A stretch of DNA of 64,000 nucleotides from CALAED01 sp036378315 (GTDB lineage: Bacteria; Actinomycetota; Actinomycetes; Streptosporangiales; Streptosporangiaceae): positions 16,834 to 80,833 of the forward strand of contig DASUWU010000024.1 of the NCBI GenBank assembly GCA_036378315.1, given 5' to 3'. Position numbers and translations under genes: made by a program. The notes beneath the pieces were generated by a model. The model saw nothing but the letters and a program-made list of their open reading frames with translations, ran no database searches and had not been told where the DNA came from. Below, piece by piece: positions 56,772 through 64,000 of this stretch (its first letter is position 1; each line of letters opens with the position of its first letter).

Positions 56772-58592
56772 GTGCGCGAGTCCAGTGTTCCCGTAATGGT
56801 GGAACTTCCCGACACCGCCAACCTCACCGACGCACCAGCGACACGCGCGGCAGAGCATCCCGACCACGTACTCTTCCGCCGCAAGGACGGCACCGGCTGG
56901 CGCCCGGTGCCCGCCGCCACGTTCTGGGACGAGGTCACCGGCCTCGCCAAGGGCCTCGTCGCCGCCGGGATCGACCCGGGCGACCGGGTGGCGCTGATGT
57001 CGCGGACCAGGTACGAGTGGACCCTCGCCGACTACGCGATCTGGGCGGCCGGGGGCGTCAGCGTGCCCATCTACGAGACGTCGTCGGCCGAGCAGATCGA
57101 GTGGATCATCAGCGACTCCGGGGCCAAGGCGGCCCTCGTCGAAACCGGCGAGCACGAGGCGCTCGTCGAGTCCGTCCGGCCCGGCCTGGCCGGCTTCACC
57201 GACATCTGGCGCATCGACGGCGACGGCGGAGGTGACGCGGGCGCCGGCGGCATCGCCGCGCTGGCCGAGCGCGGCGCGCGGGTCGGCGACGGCGTCATCG
57301 ACGAGCGCCGCGCCGGGCTCGGCCTCGCCGACCTGGCCACGATCATCTATACCTCCGGCACCACCGGCCGGCCGAAGGGCTGCGAGCTCACCCACGGCAA
57401 CCTGCTGCGCACCGCGCGCAACGCCTACGAGGGAGCGCTGCGCGAGGTCGTCGACCTCGACGACGGCTCGACGCTGCTGTTCCTGCCGCTGGCGCACTCG
57501 TTCGCGCGGTTCATCCAGGTGCTGTGCGTGGAGTCCGGCATCACCCTCGGGCACACTCCGGACATCGCGGACGTCGTCCCCGACCTCGCGTCCTACCAGC
57601 CGACCTTCCTGCTGGCGGTGCCCCGGGTCTTCGAGAAGGTGTACAACGGCGCCGAGCAGCAGGCGACCGCCCAGGGCAAGGGAAAGATCTTCCGGCTCGC
57701 CGCCGACACGGCGATCGGCTACAGCCGCGCCCTCGACGCCGGCGGGCCCGGTGTGGTGCTCAAACTCCAGCATCTGCTGTTCGACAAGCTCGTGTACGGC
57801 AAGCTGCGCGCGGCCGTCGGCGGCAAGGTCTCCTACGCCGTGGCCGGCGGGTCCGCGCTCGGCGAGCGGCTCGGCCACTTCTTCCGCGGGGTGGGCATCA
57901 CCATCCTCGAGGGCTACGGCTTGACCGAGACCACAGCGCCGTCCACCGTCAACCTGCCCAGCGACCTCAAGATCGGCACGGTCGGCCGGCCGCTGCCCGG
58001 CGTGTCCGTGCGGATCGCCGACGACGGCGAGGTGATGGTCAAGGGCGTCAACGTGCTGCGCGGCTACTGGCACAACGAGGGCGCCACCAAAGAGGCGCTC
58101 GAGGACGGCTGGTTCCGCACCGGCGACCTCGGCGCGCTCGACGACGACGGCTTCCTCACGATCACCGGCCGCAAGAAGGAGATCCTCGTCACCGCCGCCG
58201 GCAAGAACGTCGCGCCGGCCCCGCTCGAGGACAGGGTCCGGGCGCACGCGCTGGTCAGCCAGTGCATGGTGGTCGGGGACGGCAAGCCCTTCGTCGCCGC
58301 CCTCATCACGCTCGACCCCGAGGCGATCGGCCCGTGGGCCAAGGCGAACGGCAAGCCGGCTGACATGACCGCCGCGCAGGCCAGGGACGACGCCGACGTC
58401 CAGGCCGCGATCGACGAGGCCGTACGGGCCGCCAACGCGAGCGTCTCCCGCGCCGAGCAGATCAAGAAGTACCGCATCCTCGCCGACGACCTCACCGAGC
58501 AGTCGGGACACCTGACGCCGTCACTGAAGGTCAAGCGGGGCATCGTGATGAAGGACTACGCGGCCGAGGTCGAGGCCATGTACGCCGGGTAG
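56772..58592 (+). CDS. Long-chain acyl-CoA synthetase (FadD15-like)
   Basis: This 606-residue AMP-forming ligase activates long-chain fatty acids. Motifs include LATIIYTSGTTGRPKGCELT (P-loop), LAHSFARFIQVLCVESG, AGGSALGERLGHFFRGVGI, ILEGYGLTETTAPSTVN, GWFRTGDLGALDDDGFLTIT and GRKKEILVTAAGKNVAPAPL. The final lysine in HLTPSLKVKRGIV is the adenylation lysine. GTG 56772 has GAGGAG five bases upstream. Position and sequence resemble M. tuberculosis FadD15 (Rv2187). The upstream palindrome suggests repression by a TetR-type fatty-acid regulator. Confidence 0.93.
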   Translation: MRESSVPVMVELPDTANLTDAPATRAAEHPDHVLFRRKDGTGWRPVPAATFWDEVTGLAKGLVAAGIDPGDRVALMSRTRYEWTLADYAIWAAGGVSVPIYETSSAEQIEWIISDSGAKAALVETGEHEALVESVRPGLAGFTDIWRIDGDGGGDAGAGGIAALAERGARVGDGVIDERRAGLGLADLATIIYTSGTTGRPKGCELTHGNLLRTARNAYEGALREVVDLDDGSTLLFLPLAHSFARFIQVLCVESGITLGHTPDIADVVPDLASYQPTFLLAVPRVFEKVYNGAEQQATAQGKGKIFRLAADTAIGYSRALDAGGPGVVLKLQHLLFDKLVYGKLRAAVGGKVSYAVAGGSALGERLGHFFRGVGITILEGYGLTETTAPSTVNLPSDLKIGTVGRPLPGVSVRIADDGEVMVKGVNVLRGYWHNEGATKEALEDGWFRTGDLGALDDDGFLTITGRKKEILVTAAGKNVAPAPLEDRVRAHALVSQCMVVGDGKPFVAALITLDPEAIGPWAKANGKPADMTAAQARDDADVQAAIDEAVRAANASVSRAEQIKKYRILADDLTEQSGHLTPSLKVKRGIVMKDYAAEVEAMYAG

Positions 58593-58602
58593 GAAGGACA
58601 GG

Positions 58603-59763
58603 TCAGCCGGCCAGAAGCGCGCCGAGGCGCTCGGCCTGGATCTCCCAGCGCCACTCGCGCTCCACCCACGACCTGCCCTTCTCCCCCATGGCCGCGGCCC
58701 GTCCCGGGTCGCGCAGCAGGGCCAAGAGCGCGTCGGCCACGGCGGCCACGGATCGTCCGGGCACGACGAGGCCGGTCTCCCCCGGCACGACCGCGTCCGG
58801 CGCGCCGCCGGAGTCGCCGGCGACCACCGGCAGCCCGGTGGCCGAGGCCTCGAGATAGACGATGCCCAGTCCCTCCACGTCGAGCCCGCGCCGCCGGGTC
58901 CGGCAGGGCATGGCGAAGACGTCCCCCGCGTCGTAGTGCGCCGGCAGGCGGTCCCACGGCACCGAACCGGTGAACCGCACCGCGCCGGCGACCCCGGTCT
59001 CGGCGGCGAGCTTCTCCAGCGTCGCGCGGTACGGGCCGCCGCCCACCAGCAGCAGCGCCGCGTCGGGGATCGCGCGCAGCACCCGCGGCCAGCAGCGGAT
59101 GAGCGTGTCCTGACCCTTGCGCGGCACCAGCCTCGACACGCAGACCACCACGGGCCGGTCGGCCAGGCCCAGCTCGGCCCGGACCTCGGCCCCGCCGGCG
59201 CCGGCCAGGAAGACCGTCTCGTCCACGCCCGGAGCCAGCCGCGCCATCCGGGCCGCCGCGGCCGCCGACAGGGCACGGGCGATCCTGCTCCGGGTGTACT
59301 CCCCCAGATAGGTCATGACGTCCACGTCGTCGCCGATCCGGCGCAGCACCGCGCGGGCCGGCGGCAGTTGCGCCCAGGCCGCCTCGTGGCCGTGGGTGAG
59401 CGCGACGAAACGCTCCACCCCCGACGACCGCAGCGCCCGGGTGAGCAGCCCGAGCGGCGCGGCGGCGCCGAACAGGACGGAGTCGCAGCCCTCCGCGGCG
59501 GCGATGTCGCGCGCCCGGCGCAGCACGCGGGGCTCGGGGAGCATGAGGGAGGAGGGATGGCGGACGACGGGGAAGGGCTGGGCGGCGTCGAAGGCGGCGG
59601 CGCCCGGCCACGCCGGGGCGTAGACCACCACGGATCCCCGCGGGCGGCGGCCCGCCAGGTTGTGCACGAACGCCTGGATCCCGCCCGGTCGCGGCGGGAA
59701 GTCGTTGGTCACCACCAGGGTCTTGGTGGCCGCGTGGGTCTTGGTGCTCGCGTGCTCCGGCAT
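58603..59763 (-). CDS. pimB: GT4 glycosyltransferase, PimB-like phosphatidylinositol mannoside mannosyltransferase
   Basis: This 386-residue GT-B enzyme has the N-terminal donor-site loop TLVVTNDFPPRPGGIQAFVH and the C-terminal sugar-nucleotide site VSRLVPRKGQDTLIRCW, LLLVGGGPYRATLEKLA, FAMPCRTRRRGLDVEGLGIV and EASATGLPVVAGDSGGAPDA. It strongly resembles PimB' (Rv2188c), which adds the second mannose to phosphatidylinositol mannosides, and it lies next to a FadD15-like gene as in mycobacteria. The start at ATG 59763 is seven bases after the upstream peptidase stop, without a good ribosome binding site. Confidence 0.87.
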   Translation of the reverse strand: MPEHASTKTHAATKTLVVTNDFPPRPGGIQAFVHNLAGRRPRGSVVVYAPAWPGAAAFDAAQPFPVVRHPSSLMLPEPRVLRRARDIAAAEGCDSVLFGAAAPLGLLTRALRSSGVERFVALTHGHEAAWAQLPPARAVLRRIGDDVDVMTYLGEYTRSRIARALSAAAAARMARLAPGVDETVFLAGAGGAEVRAELGLADRPVVVCVSRLVPRKGQDTLIRCWPRVLRAIPDAALLLVGGGPYRATLEKLAAETGVAGAVRFTGSVPWDRLPAHYDAGDVFAMPCRTRRRGLDVEGLGIVYLEASATGLPVVAGDSGGAPDAVVPGETGLVVPGRSVAAVADALLALLRDPGRAAAMGEKGRSWVEREWRWEIQAERLGALLAG

Positions 59764-59770
59764 GACGTGA

Positions 59771-61069
59771 TCAGGATGGCACGTGGTGCCGCCGGGCCCA
59801 GGTCCGGGCCATGGCGATCCGTTCCGGTCCGGTCGGATGGGTCGCCCACAGCGCGTACTCGATCGGGTTGGGCCGCAGGTCCGACAGGTTGCGCACGGCA
59901 AGCGCCCGCTGCATCCGGATGAACGTGCGCGGGTCGCGCGTCAGGTCGAGCGCGTGTACGTCGGCGCGGGCCTCGATCCGCCGGCTGACGAGGTTTTGTA
60001 CGGGGCCGGCGACCTGAGCGCCGACCGTCGCCAGCGCCAGCACGAGCGCGACCGAGCGCGGATCGGCGACCGTGACCCGGCCGGCGCGGCGCAGCATCCG
60101 GGGCGAGGTCGTCGCCAGGTAGAGGGCGCAGATCCCGGCCGCCACGCCGAGCCCGCCGAGCAGCGTGCCGTACAGCACGTCGCCCCGCTTCGCGTGCCCC
60201 AGCTCGTGCGCGACGACGAGCTTGATCTCCGCCGGCGGGGCGGACCGCAGCAACGTGTCGTACAGCACGATCCTGCGGGTGGCGCCGAATCCGGAGACGT
60301 ACGCGTTGAGCGCGGTCGTGCGGCGCGAGGCGTCGGCGACCAGCACGTCCCGCACCGGCACGTGGTCCGCCCTGGCGAGCGCGAGCAGCTCGGCGCGCAG
60401 CGGCCCGGCGCGCAGCGGGGTGAAGGTGTTGAACACCGGTTCGACAAGCAGCGGGTACACGAAGGAGACGGCGACGACGAAGGCGAACCCGCCGGCCGCC
60501 GCGGGGGCCCACCAGTACCGCGGGAACCGGCGCACCAGCAGATGGAGCAGGACGAGCGCCACCGTCCAGGCCACCGCGGCGAGGCCGAACGCCCGGAGCT
60601 GGTCGAGCGCCCATCCGGCCCAGTTCCGGGTGGAAAGGCCGTACCGGCGCAGCACCGCCTCGGTCCAGGCGTCGAACGGCAGGGCCGCCAGCGTGGACAT
60701 CGCGGTGATGAGGATCGCCGCCGCGGCCACGGCCACCGGGCGGCGGCGCGCGGGCCGCGTCACGAGACCGATCAACCGGGCGCCGAGCGGGCTCAACCCC
60801 AAGATCAGCACCACCAGCAGGCCGGCCGCCAGCCCGAGATAGCCGGGCGGCCGCAGCGCGGCGGCGAACGCCCGTTCTCTGGCGAGCTGCGCGGGAGTGA
60901 AGTCGGCCGCCGGGTCGGCCGGCAGGCCGGCGCCGGGCAGCGGATGCCACGGCGTGGAGAGCGCCACCGTGACCGCGAACGCCAGCACGAGCCCGCAGCA
61001 GGCACCCGCGGCGCCGATCCTCGGGCGGCGCGCCCGCGGTGCCGTCGTGGCCACAACGGGCGGGGTCAT
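59771..61069 (-). CDS. M48 (Ste24/HtpX-like) membrane metalloprotease
   Basis: This 432-residue protein has several membrane helices (one near 20-38, others near 80-100, 112-130, 155-175 and 185-210) and the zinc motif HELGH (around residue 287, in KLVVAHELGHAKRGDVLYG), with the downstream glutamate in RRIEARADVHALDLT. The segment VLVADASRRTTALNAYVSGF is typical of CAAX-protease-like M48 enzymes. It probably cleaves membrane or lipidated proteins. ATG 61069 overlaps the stop of the upstream metallopeptidase (ATGA). Confidence 0.9.
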   Translation of the reverse strand: MTPPVVATTAPRARRPRIGAAGACCGLVLAFAVTVALSTPWHPLPGAGLPADPAADFTPAQLARERAFAAALRPPGYLGLAAGLLVVLILGLSPLGARLIGLVTRPARRRPVAVAAAAILITAMSTLAALPFDAWTEAVLRRYGLSTRNWAGWALDQLRAFGLAAVAWTVALVLLHLLVRRFPRYWWAPAAAGGFAFVVAVSFVYPLLVEPVFNTFTPLRAGPLRAELLALARADHVPVRDVLVADASRRTTALNAYVSGFGATRRIVLYDTLLRSAPPAEIKLVVAHELGHAKRGDVLYGTLLGGLGVAAGICALYLATTSPRMLRRAGRVTVADPRSVALVLALATVGAQVAGPVQNLVSRRIEARADVHALDLTRDPRTFIRMQRALAVRNLSDLRPNPIEYALWATHPTGPERIAMARTWARRHHVPS

Positions 61070-62442
61070 CCGAGCTCCCGACGGAGGTAGTCGCGCCACA
61101 TCGAGGTGAACTCGGCGGCGTCGACGCCGAGCACCCGCCGGAACGCCTCGCCAGGCCGCGCGCCCGCCACGCGGTAGAGCCGGACGAGCCGTTCCTCGCC
61201 GTACCGTCCGGCCACCATGCGGCAGGCCAGCCACGCCTCCTCGTAGGCCTGCGGCAGCCGCCCCGACGCGCCGGAGAAGTCGGCCGGGCCGGGCAGGGCG
61301 CTGGGCAGCCGGCCGCCGGCCACCTCCCGCCGCAGCTCCCGTGCGGCTGAGGCGACGGGGACGTCCAGGCCCTTGTATCCCACGTAGTCGGCGAACCCTT
61401 CCACCAGCCAGGCCGGCGTGCGCGCGTCCGCGGCGGCGCGGGTGGCGATGTGGGTGAGCTCGTGGGTCAGGACGACGTGCCGGCCGATCTCGTTGAGCCG
61501 TGGATAGCCGGCCGGCGAGACGACGATGCGGTCGCTTCCCCGCCCCCCGCCCGCGCCGCGCGTGACGGTGGCGACCGCGGCGATCTCGCGCAGGCTCGGC
61601 CCGTCGTCGGCGAGCGCGGCGGCCTGCGCGTCCGTGGCCGGGACCAGGGCGACGGCCCGCCGCGCCCAGCCGGCGCCGACCACGCCGGTCACGCCGGGGA
61701 CGGCGCGATCGAGCAGCGCGGCGATCTGGCGCAGCCGCGGCCCCTGCCCGCCGGTGCCGATGACCAGGCTGTGGCGGCCGCGGACGACAGAAAGCGGCCC
61801 GTCCGCCCAGATCTCGGGGTCGTCGACGAGGCCCTGGGCGGTGCCGTCGCCGACGATGGACAGGCGGCCGCCCGCGCGGGCGAACGTGAGGTACTGGGTG
61901 TCGACCGTGTCGGTGTGGTCGAACCCGCGCAGCCGGTAGCGCACCGTGATGCGAAGCGTCCAAGCGTCCCGCCCGGCCGGCCCCCGAACCGGCACCGGGG
62001 TCGCCGCCGGGTCGGCCCGCTGCCGCCAGGTGGCCAGCGGAAGTCGCCGCAGGCCGGCGAACAGCTCGCGCTGCCCCGGCCGGAGGGCCGGGGCGACGTC
62101 CGCGCGGAACACCCCCAGGTCACCGGTCCGCAGGGCGCGGGCGCGCCGGGCGAGGATCGCGTCCACCGCGGCGAGGTCGCCGGCGCCGAACCGCGGCCCG
62201 CCGGCGGGCGCCGCAGGGGAAGGACCGGACGTCCCGGAGATCCCGGCGAGGCCGTGCCCGCCGGTCGCGGCGCCACGACCGGCACCGGCCGCGGGGGGCC
62301 CGGCCACGGCGTAGCCGATGCCGGTGAGCATGGTCCCGGCGCACGCCACCGCGATGGCCGCGGCCAGCGGCCGGCGCGGTGGCGGCGACAGCCGTCTCTT
62401 CTGGCCCGCCGGCGGCGATCCGCCGGCGACCGCGCCCGTCAT
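61066..62442 (-). CDS. Exported gluzincin-type (peptidase MA-like) metalloprotease
   Basis: This 458-residue protein has an N-terminal signal/anchor (AAAIAVACAGTMLTGIGYAVA, about 27-46), a domain of unknown role with SNF2-type beta-sheet character (DAILARRARALRTGDLGVFR; YRLRGFDHTDTVDTQYLTF) and a C-terminal metallopeptidase domain with HELTH (near residue 326) and the glutamate in WLVEGFADYVG. It is coupled to the M48 protease by an ATGA overlap. ATG 62442 has no ribosome binding site, but TAGGAT lies seven bases upstream, indicating a leaderless mRNA. Confidence 0.87.
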   Translation of the reverse strand: MTGAVAGGSPPAGQKRRLSPPPRRPLAAAIAVACAGTMLTGIGYAVAGPPAAGAGRGAATGGHGLAGISGTSGPSPAAPAGGPRFGAGDLAAVDAILARRARALRTGDLGVFRADVAPALRPGQRELFAGLRRLPLATWRQRADPAATPVPVRGPAGRDAWTLRITVRYRLRGFDHTDTVDTQYLTFARAGGRLSIVGDGTAQGLVDDPEIWADGPLSVVRGRHSLVIGTGGQGPRLRQIAALLDRAVPGVTGVVGAGWARRAVALVPATDAQAAALADDGPSLREIAAVATVTRGAGGGRGSDRIVVSPAGYPRLNEIGRHVVLTHELTHIATRAAADARTPAWLVEGFADYVGYKGLDVPVASAARELRREVAGGRLPSALPGPADFSGASGRLPQAYEEAWLACRMVAGRYGEERLVRLYRVAGARPGEAFRRVLGVDAAEFTSMWRDYLRRELG

Positions 62443-62463
62443 GCGGGCGATCCTACTTGGGCG

Positions 62464-63300
62464 TCACTTCCGGTAGTCGGGGTACCCGTAGCCGACGACG
62501 TTGGACTTGGCGCGGGTCCTGATCGCCACCGTGTTGTCGGTGTTGCCCTCCACCGTCTCGACCGTGCCGTCGCCGTTGTCCTTGATGAAGAAGCCGACGT
62601 GGTCGATGTCGTTGATCGTGTGGCCGGTCCAGGAGAAGAACGCCACCGCGCCGGGCCGCGGCGTGTCCCCCCAGCGACCGTGGTCCTCGAACCACTTGGC
62701 GTGCTCCGGGGTGTAGGCGTCGAAGCCCATGCTCTTGCTGAGGCCCAGCTTGTCGCCGACCCAGGACACGAACATGTCGCACCACGCGGCGGCCTTGTAG
62801 TCGGCCAGGCTTCCGCCGTCCCGCTTGATCAGCGTCAGGGCGCGCGGGTCGTCCACGAACCACTTGTTGAACTTGGACTCGCCCGACCCGTCCTCGCCGT
62901 TCCCGATCTGGGACGTGGCCAGCTTGATGACCTGTTCCGCGCTCACCCTCCCCGACCGGTCGGCCGCCGCGCGCTCCGCGGACCTGTCGGACCTGGACCT
63001 CGCCGACCGCGCGGCGCCGGCGTCGGCTTTCGCGGGTGCCTTCTTGGCGTGTTTCCTGTGCGCGATATGCGCATGGAGGCGGTGCGCTTCATGGCGGCTC
63101 AGCGACCCGTCCTGGCCGACGGCCGCGAGTTCGGCGATGGCGGGCTCGGCGCCGAGGCGCGGTGCGATGCCGGGGGCCGCGGCCGCCGAGCTCGCGGCGA
63201 TGGCGCCGGCGAGGGCGGCACCGGCGATGATGCCGCCGGCGGTCTTGAGGGTGGTCGGGTAGAGGGCGAAGGGGGTTGGCTTACGGTGTCGACCTGACAC
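62464..63300 (-). CDS. Secreted CHAP-domain cell-wall hydrolase under c-di-AMP control
   Basis: This 278-residue protein has a signal peptide (TLKTAGGIIAGAALAGAIAA followed by SSAAAA), a basic Lys/His/Ser/Arg-rich linker (about 60-130) and a C-terminal CHAP domain with the catalytic cysteine in YKAAAWCDMFVSWVGDKLG, histidine in NDIDHVGFFIKDN and the final VETVEGNTDN. CHAP amidases or endopeptidases cut peptidoglycan peptides. GTG 63300 has AAAGGAG nine bases upstream. It is preceded by a ydaO riboswitch, consistent with c-di-AMP control of wall hydrolases. Confidence 0.92.
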   Translation of the reverse strand: MSGRHRKPTPFALYPTTLKTAGGIIAGAALAGAIAASSAAAAPGIAPRLGAEPAIAELAAVGQDGSLSRHEAHRLHAHIAHRKHAKKAPAKADAGAARSARSRSDRSAERAAADRSGRVSAEQVIKLATSQIGNGEDGSGESKFNKWFVDDPRALTLIKRDGGSLADYKAAAWCDMFVSWVGDKLGLSKSMGFDAYTPEHAKWFEDHGRWGDTPRPGAVAFFSWTGHTINDIDHVGFFIKDNGDGTVETVEGNTDNTVAIRTRAKSNVVGYGYPDYRK

Positions 63301-63317
63301 GCCAGGTGCTCCTTTAC

Positions 63318-63470
63318 GCTTCCAGCCGCCTACCGGGTTAGCTGTCGGGTTCGGGCGTGGAAGCTGCCCTACGGCGCGAGTGCACCGATTCACCCCAGGA
63401 ACCGTGGGTCCCCGGCTCCGTCATGGGACGGACTCGGCGGGAGACGCTCGGGCGTCTCACGGGTTTCTGA
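63318..63470 (-). promoter_or_regulatory. ydaO/yuaA (c-di-AMP) riboswitch
   Basis: On the minus strand the hallmark segments appear in order: GGAGCCGGGGACCCA, then TTCCTGGGGTGAATC, then GCCGTAGGGCAGCTT, then CGAACCCGACAGCTAACC and GGTAGGCGG. These are the conserved core of the c-di-AMP riboswitch, which in actinobacteria typically controls cell-wall hydrolases such as Rpf and CHAP/NlpC proteins; ligand binding normally turns expression off. The 3' edge is about 20 bases before the CHAP-protein start codon. The 5' edge is approximate. Confidence 0.93.
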
Positions 63471-64000
63471 CATGCGGGCCATCGGGCAGCGCCATGGGGA
63501 TCAAGTCGCCACCTGGCCGCGTTCGCCTGGGTACGCAGAGTGACCACACGCGGGCGTCATGGCACGGCGCCCTGGCCAGGCGAACATGGGTTTGAGTTGG
63601 GGGGTGAGCCGGCCCGCGAGGTCAGGACCGTTGGCGGGCGGCTTCAGGGCGCGGGACACATGTCGGCGTGTCCCACGTGGTGCCGCAGAGCCGGCGATGA
63701 CGGATGCGGCACCTGGGGGGCGCCGCTGGACATGAAAAAGATACACATAGTCGCCGACCGGGGCAAACCCTGGACCAAAGGTAACCCGCCCCAGGTCAAA
63801 CCGATGCCAGACACCGGGCGGATACCGGAGCGCTATCTAAACATCAAGTCGGGGCGCTGGCGGCGCGGTCGACGCGGGAACGGACGAGCCCCCGGCCTGG
63901 AGTCCAGGCCGGGGGCCGACGTTCGGGCAACGCTTCCTGAACCGGCCGCGGAACGGGTTCATCCGGTGCGGAACCCGCGGCCGTGCCGGGACGCCTAGGG
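63471..64000 (-). other. Long gene-free upstream region of the riboswitch
   Basis: No convincing gene is visible in these 530 bases. A promoter on the minus strand, TTGCCC (63761-63766) and TATCTT (63738-63743) with a 17-base spacer, would start transcription near 63731 and give a leader of about 250 bases before the riboswitch. The region has further hairpins: GGGACAC/GTGTCCC (63653-63674), GTGCCGC/GCGGCAC near 63680-63710 and a large inverted repeat near 63944-63990. Confidence 0.45.
63888..63916. terminator. Strong GC terminator hairpin
   Basis: A perfect 13-base-pair stem (GCCCCCGGCCTGG at 63888-63900, CCAGGCCGGGGGC at 63904-63916) with a three-base loop. It probably ends transcription of a gene beyond the right window edge or protects the CHAP-gene promoter from readthrough. 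Confidence 0.68.

Noticed and set aside
63540..63998. Open frame of about 150 codons on the plus strand at the right end
   Set aside because: It runs through the strong hairpin at 63888-63916, has no ribosome binding site and has an unnatural composition.
1..64000. tRNA, rRNA, CRISPR arrays, insertion sequences and prophage genes
   Set aside because: I looked for T-loop signatures, regular short repeats, transposase or integrase motifs and found none.

Overview
The window is 64 kb of very GC-rich DNA that is almost entirely coding. The gene content points to a filamentous, sporulating actinomycete: BldD, the actinobacterial integration host factor MihF, the degenerate actinobacterial PriA, a perfect DasR-type operator, a PASTA-domain kinase and WXG-like proteins. 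My best guess is a member of the Streptosporangiales, but the sequence alone cannot prove the genus. I see no phage, insertion sequence, CRISPR array, rRNA or tRNA. The window looks like stable core chromosome.

Region 1 (1-16.8 kb, all on the minus strand) is a run of housekeeping genes: priA (cut by the window edge), metK, coaBC, rpoZ, gmk and mihF, and upstream of them the pyrimidine operon pyrR-pyrB-pyrC-carA-carB-pyrK-pyrD-pyrF. Most pyr genes overlap by 1-4 bases. The leader of pyrR carries a PyrR-binding hairpin that overlaps the ribosome binding site, so the whole operon is probably controlled at translation by UMP-PyrR. Only the pyrK-pyrD junction has a real spacer.

Region 2 (17-24.5 kb) holds bldD on the plus strand, a HEPN-domain gene with a LexA box in its promoter, an L,D-transpeptidase lipoprotein, a YbaK-type deacylase, a translationally coupled trio (two WXG-like helical proteins and an acetyltransferase), and the divergent pair metF / polyprenyl synthase. 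Region 3 (24.6-32.8 kb) holds thiamine genes (thiE; a TPP riboswitch followed by thiO-thiS-thiG), an Rv2175c-type DNA-binding protein, a ferredoxin-reductase-like flavoprotein, a PknL-type Ser/Thr kinase and endonuclease IV.

Region 4 (33-40.8 kb) holds a LytS/LytR-type two-component system with a two-TM protein and an acetate-type symporter, a sulfite-oxidase-like molybdoenzyme, and a DAHP synthase preceded by a leader peptide (Phe-Tyr-Phe-Tyr) and an intrinsic terminator, which is a transcription attenuator. A drug/metabolite exporter with its own short upstream ORF follows. Region 5 (40.9-49.6 kb) has otsA, thiI, a tandem carboxymuconolactone-decarboxylase-like protein, a PPi-type phosphofructokinase facing a DasR operator, and a lipoprotein / FtsH-like protease operon.

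Region 6 (49.6-64 kb) is a lipid and envelope neighbourhood: a PlsC-like acyltransferase, a membrane protein, a DUF1906 protein, an endonuclease/exonuclease/phosphatase protein, ROK glucokinase, SRPBCC protein, metallophosphoesterase, a FadD15-like acyl-CoA synthetase with a palindromic operator, a PimB-like mannosyltransferase, two metallopeptidases, and a CHAP-domain cell-wall hydrolase under a c-di-AMP (ydaO) riboswitch. The blocks metF/idsA/Rv2175c/pknL/DAHP synthase and plsC/SRPBCC/fadD/pimB resemble the Mycobacterium tuberculosis Rv2172c-Rv2188c neighbourhood. A 90-base dispersed repeat occurs twice in region 6, each time ending at the ribosome binding site of a gene. The most interesting items are the Phe/Tyr attenuator, the SOS-controlled HEPN gene, the dispersed repeat, the Cys/Asp-rich tail on the LytTR regulator, and the unusual FtsH-like protease with its lipoprotein.
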